The position numbers and the translations under genes were made by a program. Under the pieces are notes generated by a model. That model made no database searches. It was not told where the DNA came from and saw nothing but the letters and a program-made list of their open reading frames with translations. Below, one piece after another: positions 60,596 through 64,000 of a stretch of 64,000 nt of DNA; positions within the stretch are counted from its first letter, which is position 1, and each line of letters starts with the position of its first letter. Origin of the DNA: Auanema rhodensis (lineage: Eukaryota > Nematoda > Chromadorea > Rhabditida > Rhabditidae); contig OZ059900.1 of assembly GCA_964057225.1 (NCBI GenBank), positions 24,629,638-24,693,637 on the forward strand, read 5' to 3'.

Positions 60596-62647
60596 TTTAA
60601 TCAATATTAGCCATAAGGGGCGTGCCCTCAGAATATGCTAATTTCCTTAATTTTCTAACCCCTGTTTTTTTGTCGTGAAAGTGGAACTAGACGTTGTACG
60701 AACAATTTTGAGCTAGGTTTCATTGACATTGCATGAGTTTGAACACATGAAATCGTAAGTCAAAACCTTGTTTACAGCGAAATTTCCAAAAACTGGTTTT
60801 CCAGCATAATAAAATATTTCTCATGGGAAATACTGTGTTTTTGTATTTTTCTAGTGTTCAGCATGTAAAATGCTTCATTTTAGTATGTAACACGCTGAAA
60901 GTCGTTGCATTTGACGACTCATATGAACAAAAATCGATTTAATCAATATTAGCCATAAGGGGCGTGCCCTCAGAATATGCTAATTTCCTTAGTTTTCTAA
61001 CCCCTGTTTTTTTGTCGTGAAAGTGGAACTAGACGTTGTACGAACAATTTTGAGCTAGGTTTCATTGACATTGCATGAGTTTGAACACATGAAATCGTAA
61101 GTCAAAACCTTGTTTACAGCGAAATTTCCAAAAACTGGTTTTCCAGCATAATAAAATATTTCTCATGGGAAATACTGTGTTTTTGTATTTTTCTAGTGTT
61201 CAGCATGTAAAATGCTTCATTTTAGTATGTAACACGCTGAAATTCGTTGCATTTGACGAATCATATGAACAAAAATCGATTTAATCAATATTAGCCATAA
61301 GGGGCGTGCCCTCAGAATATGCTAATTTCCTTAATTTTCTAACCCCTGTTTTTTTGTCGTGAAAGTGGAACTAGACGTTGTACGAACAATTTTGAGCTAG
61401 GTTTCATTGACATTGCATGAGTTTGAACACATGAAATCGTAAGTCAAAACCTTGTTTACAGCGAAATTTCCAAAAACTGGTTTTCCAGCATAATAAAATA
61501 TTTCTCATGGGAAATACTGTGTTTTTGTATTTTTCTAGTGTTCAGCATGTAAAATGCTTCATTTTAGTATGTAACACGCTGAAAGTCGTTGCATTTGACG
61601 ACTCATATGAACAAAAATCGATTTAATCAATATTAGCCATAAGGGGCGTGCCCTCAGAATATGCTAATTTCCTTAGTTTTCTAACCCCTGTTTTTTTGTC
61701 GTGAAAGTGGAACTAGACGTTGTACGAACAATTTTGAGCTAGGTTTCATTGACATTGCATGAGTTTGAACACATGAAATCGTAAGTCAAAACCTTGTTTA
61801 CAGCGAAATTTCCAAAAACTGGTTTTCCAGCATAATAAAATATTTCTCATGGGAAATACTGTGTTTTTGTATTTTTCTAGTGTTCAGCATGTAAAATGCT
61901 TCATTTTAGTATGTAACACGCTGAAATTCGTTGCATTTGACGAATCATATGAACAAAAATCGATTTAATCAATATTAGCCATAAGGGGCGTGCCCTCAGA
62001 ATATGCTAATTTCCTTAATTTTCTAACCCCTGTTTTTTTGTCGTGAAAGTGGAACTAGACGTTGTACGAACAATTTTGAGCTAGGTTTCATTGACATTGC
62101 ATGAGTTTGAACACATGAAATCGTAAGTCAAAACCTTGTTTACAGCGAAATTTCCAAAAACTGGTTTTCCAGCATAATAAAATATTTCTCATGGGAAATA
62201 CTGTGTTTTTGTATTTTTCTAGTGTTCAGCATGTAAAATGCTTCATTTTAGTATGTAACACGCTGAAAGTCGTTGCATTTGACGACTCATATGAACAAAA
62301 ATCGATTTAATCAATATTAGCCATAAGGGGCGTGCCCTCAGAATATGCTAATTTCCTTAGTTTTCTAACCCCTGTTTTTTTGTCGTGAAAGTGGAACTAG
62401 ACGTTGTACGAACAATTTTGAGCTAGGTTTCATTGACATTGCATGAGTTTGAACACATGAAATCGTAAGTCAAAACCTTGTTTACAGCGAAATTTCCAAA
62501 AACTGGCTTTCCAGCATAATAAAATATTTCTCATGGGAAATACTGTGTTTTTGTATTTTTCTAGTGTTCAGCATGTAAAATGCTTCATTTTAGTATGTAA
62601 CACGCTGAAATTCGTTGCATTTGACGAATCATATGAACAAAAATCGA
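60596..62647 (+). repeat. Three 684-bp dimers (306G, then 55G/323A)
   Basis: Monomers at 60596, 61280 and 61964 carry 306G, and those at 60938, 61622 and 62306 carry 55G and 323A. The 306G bases lie at 60901, 61585 and 62269, exactly 684 bp apart. The last monomer has a private ACTGGCTTT. The same two-monomer haplotype occurs singly at 21943, 47600 and 52046. Confidence 0.94.
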
Positions 62648-64000
62648 TTTAATCAATATTAGCCATAAGGGGCGTGCCCTCAGAATATGCTAATTTCCTT
62701 AATTTTCTAACCCCTGTTTTTTTGTCGTGAAAGTGGAACTAGACGTTGTACGAACAATTTTGAGCTAGGTTTCATTGACATTGCATGAGTTTGAACACAT
62801 GACATCGTAAGTCAAAACCTTGTTTACAGCGAAATTACCAAAAACTGGTTTTCCAGCATAATAAAATATTTCTCATGGGAAATACTGTGTTTTTGTATTT
62901 TTCTAGTGTTCAGCATGTAAAATGCTTCATTTTAGTATGTAACACGCTGAAATTCGTTGCATTTGACGACTCATATGAACAAAAATCGATTTAATCAATA
63001 TTAGCCATAAGGGGCGTGCCCTCAGAATATGCTAATTTCCTTAATTTTCTAACCCCTGTTTTTTTGTCGTGAAAGTGGAACTAGACGTTGTACGAACAAT
63101 TTTGAGCTAGGTTTCATTGACATTGCATGAGTTTGAACACATGAAATCGTAGGTCAAAACCTTGTTTACAGCGAAATTTCCAAAAACTGGTTTTCCAGCA
63201 TAATAAAATATTTCTCATGGGAAATACTGTGTTTTTGTATTTTTCTAGTGTTCAGCATGTAAAATGCTTCATTTTAGTATGTAACACGCTGAAATTCGTT
63301 GCATTTGACGAATCATATGAACAAAAATCGATTTAATCAATATTAGCCATAAGGGGCGTGCCCTCAGAATATGCTAATTTCCTTAATTTTCTAACCCCTG
63401 TTTTTTTGTCGTGAAAGTGGAACTAGACGTTGTACGAACAATTTTGAGCTAGGTTTCATTGACATTGCATGAGTTTGAACACATGAAATCGTAAGTCAAA
63501 ACCTTGTTTACAGCGAAATTTCCAAAAACTGGTTTTCCAGCATAATAAAATATTTCTCATGGGAAATACTGTGTTTTTGTATTTTTCTAGTGTTCAGCAT
63601 GTAAAATGCTTCATTTTAGTATGTAACACGCTGAAATTCGTTGCATTTGACGACTCATATGAACAAAAATCGATTTAATCAATATTAGCCATAAGGGGCG
63701 TGCCCTCAGAATATGCTAATTTCCTTAGTTTTCTAACCCCTGTTTTTTTGTCGTGAAAGTGGAACTAGACGTTGTACGAACAATTTTGAGCTAGGTTTCA
63801 TTGACATTGCATGAGTTTGAACACATGAAATCGTAAGTCAAAACCTTGTTTACAGCGAAATTTCCAAAAACTGGTTTTCCAGCATAATAAAATATTTCTC
63901 ATGGGAAATACTGTGTTTTTGTATTTTTCTAGTGTTCAGCATGTAAAATGCTTCATTTTAGTATGTAACACGCTGAAATTCGTTGCATTTGACGACTCAT
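62648..64000 (+). repeat. Terminal monomers, last one cut by the window edge
   Basis: Monomers are 62648 (two private changes, GACATCG and AAATTACC), 62990 (TAGGTC at 163, 323A), 63332 (near consensus) and a 327-bp partial one at 63674-64000 (55G). The array runs off the window in phase. Confidence 0.93.

Larger units (their letters stand above)
1..64000 (+). repeat. Satellite DNA array, 342-bp monomer, head-to-tail
   Basis: The window consists of one tandem repeat whose unit, starting at TTTAATCAAT, recurs every 342 bp. I traced 181 full-length monomers (seven are 343 bp: six with TT replacing G140 and one with an extra T in the T-run), nine 57-bp partial units, six 178-bp truncated units and one 183-bp deletion unit. 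All are in the same orientation, and neither array edge lies in the window. Monomers differ mostly at a small set of recurrent sites (3, 22, 27, 55, 67, 70, 105, 110, 115, 121, 126, 183, 231, 251, 280, 282, 298, 306, 311, 321, 323), and these combine into higher-order repeats. Base composition is about 34% GC, with 10 CpGs per monomer. A role in heterochromatin or at a centromere is inferred from array length and uniformity only. Confidence 0.99.

Noticed and set aside
1-64000. CRISPR array.
   Set aside because: The repeated unit is 342 bp with no unique spacers between units, and no cas genes are present.
1-64000. Primate alpha satellite, suggested by 342 = 2 x 171.
   Set aside because: The monomer shares no recognisable alpha-satellite motifs that I recall, its CENP-B-like segment is incomplete, and CpG is not depleted.
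1-64000. Drosophila 359-bp (1.688) satellite.
   Set aside because: The length differs and I see no resemblance to the remembered consensus; this is a judgement from memory, not an alignment.
1-64000. Transposon-derived tandem repeat (terminal repeats, coding remnants).
   Set aside because: No terminal inverted repeats, target-site duplications or conserved frames were seen; the internal palindromes are short and central to the monomer.

Overview
The whole 64,000-base window is a single head-to-tail satellite DNA array. I see no gene, RNA gene, transposon, CRISPR array or unique single-copy sequence on either strand. The repeating unit is 342 bp and about 34% GC. Every unit I traced lies in the same orientation. 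Taking the monomer to start at the TTTAATCAAT motif (position 1 of the window), I count 181 full-length monomers: 174 of exactly 342 bp and 7 of 343 bp. There are also nine 57-bp partial units, six 178-bp truncated monomers, one 183-bp deletion product and a 327-bp partial monomer at the right edge. These counts account exactly for the coordinate of the last monomer start (63674).

The organism must be a eukaryote: a satellite block this long and uniform, with no coding potential, is typical of centromeric, pericentromeric or other heterochromatin. The monomer has 10 CpG sites against about 9.8 expected from its base composition. It is therefore not CpG-depleted, which fits an invertebrate such as an insect better than a heavily methylated vertebrate or plant genome. 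I do not recognise the family with certainty. It is not primate alpha satellite or the Drosophila 359-bp satellite as far as I can recall them. AT-rich satellites of beetles (for example Tribolium) are a reasonable first comparison, but this is unverified.

Layout. The left domain (1 to about 21.3 kb) is a mosaic of diverged monomer classes and indel-bearing units. It has two apparently identical 2109-bp higher-order repeats (HORs) at 1-2109 and 2110-4218. A block of about 3.2 kb at 4219-7410 recurs at 15716-18850. Between and around these lie 1083-, 399-, 684- and 862-bp tandem duplications and chimeric monomers. The right domain (about 21.3 to 64 kb) is almost pure 342-bp monomers, but point variants reveal a succession of local HORs: 4-mers (1368 bp) at 21.3-24.0 kb, three 5-mers (1710 bp) at 25.4-30.5 kb, an alternating 4+3 pattern (7-mer, about 2395 bp) at 31.9-44.5 kb, a 6-mer offset duplication (2052 bp) at 46-49 kb, weak 5-mers at 54-58 kb and dimers (684 bp) at 60.6-62.6 kb.

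The most informative content is this record of unequal exchange. Several monomers are chimeras whose head and tail belong to different classes, and each sits exactly where an HOR gained or lost whole units. Monomer positions used below (for example '105A') count from the TTTAATCAAT start of each unit.
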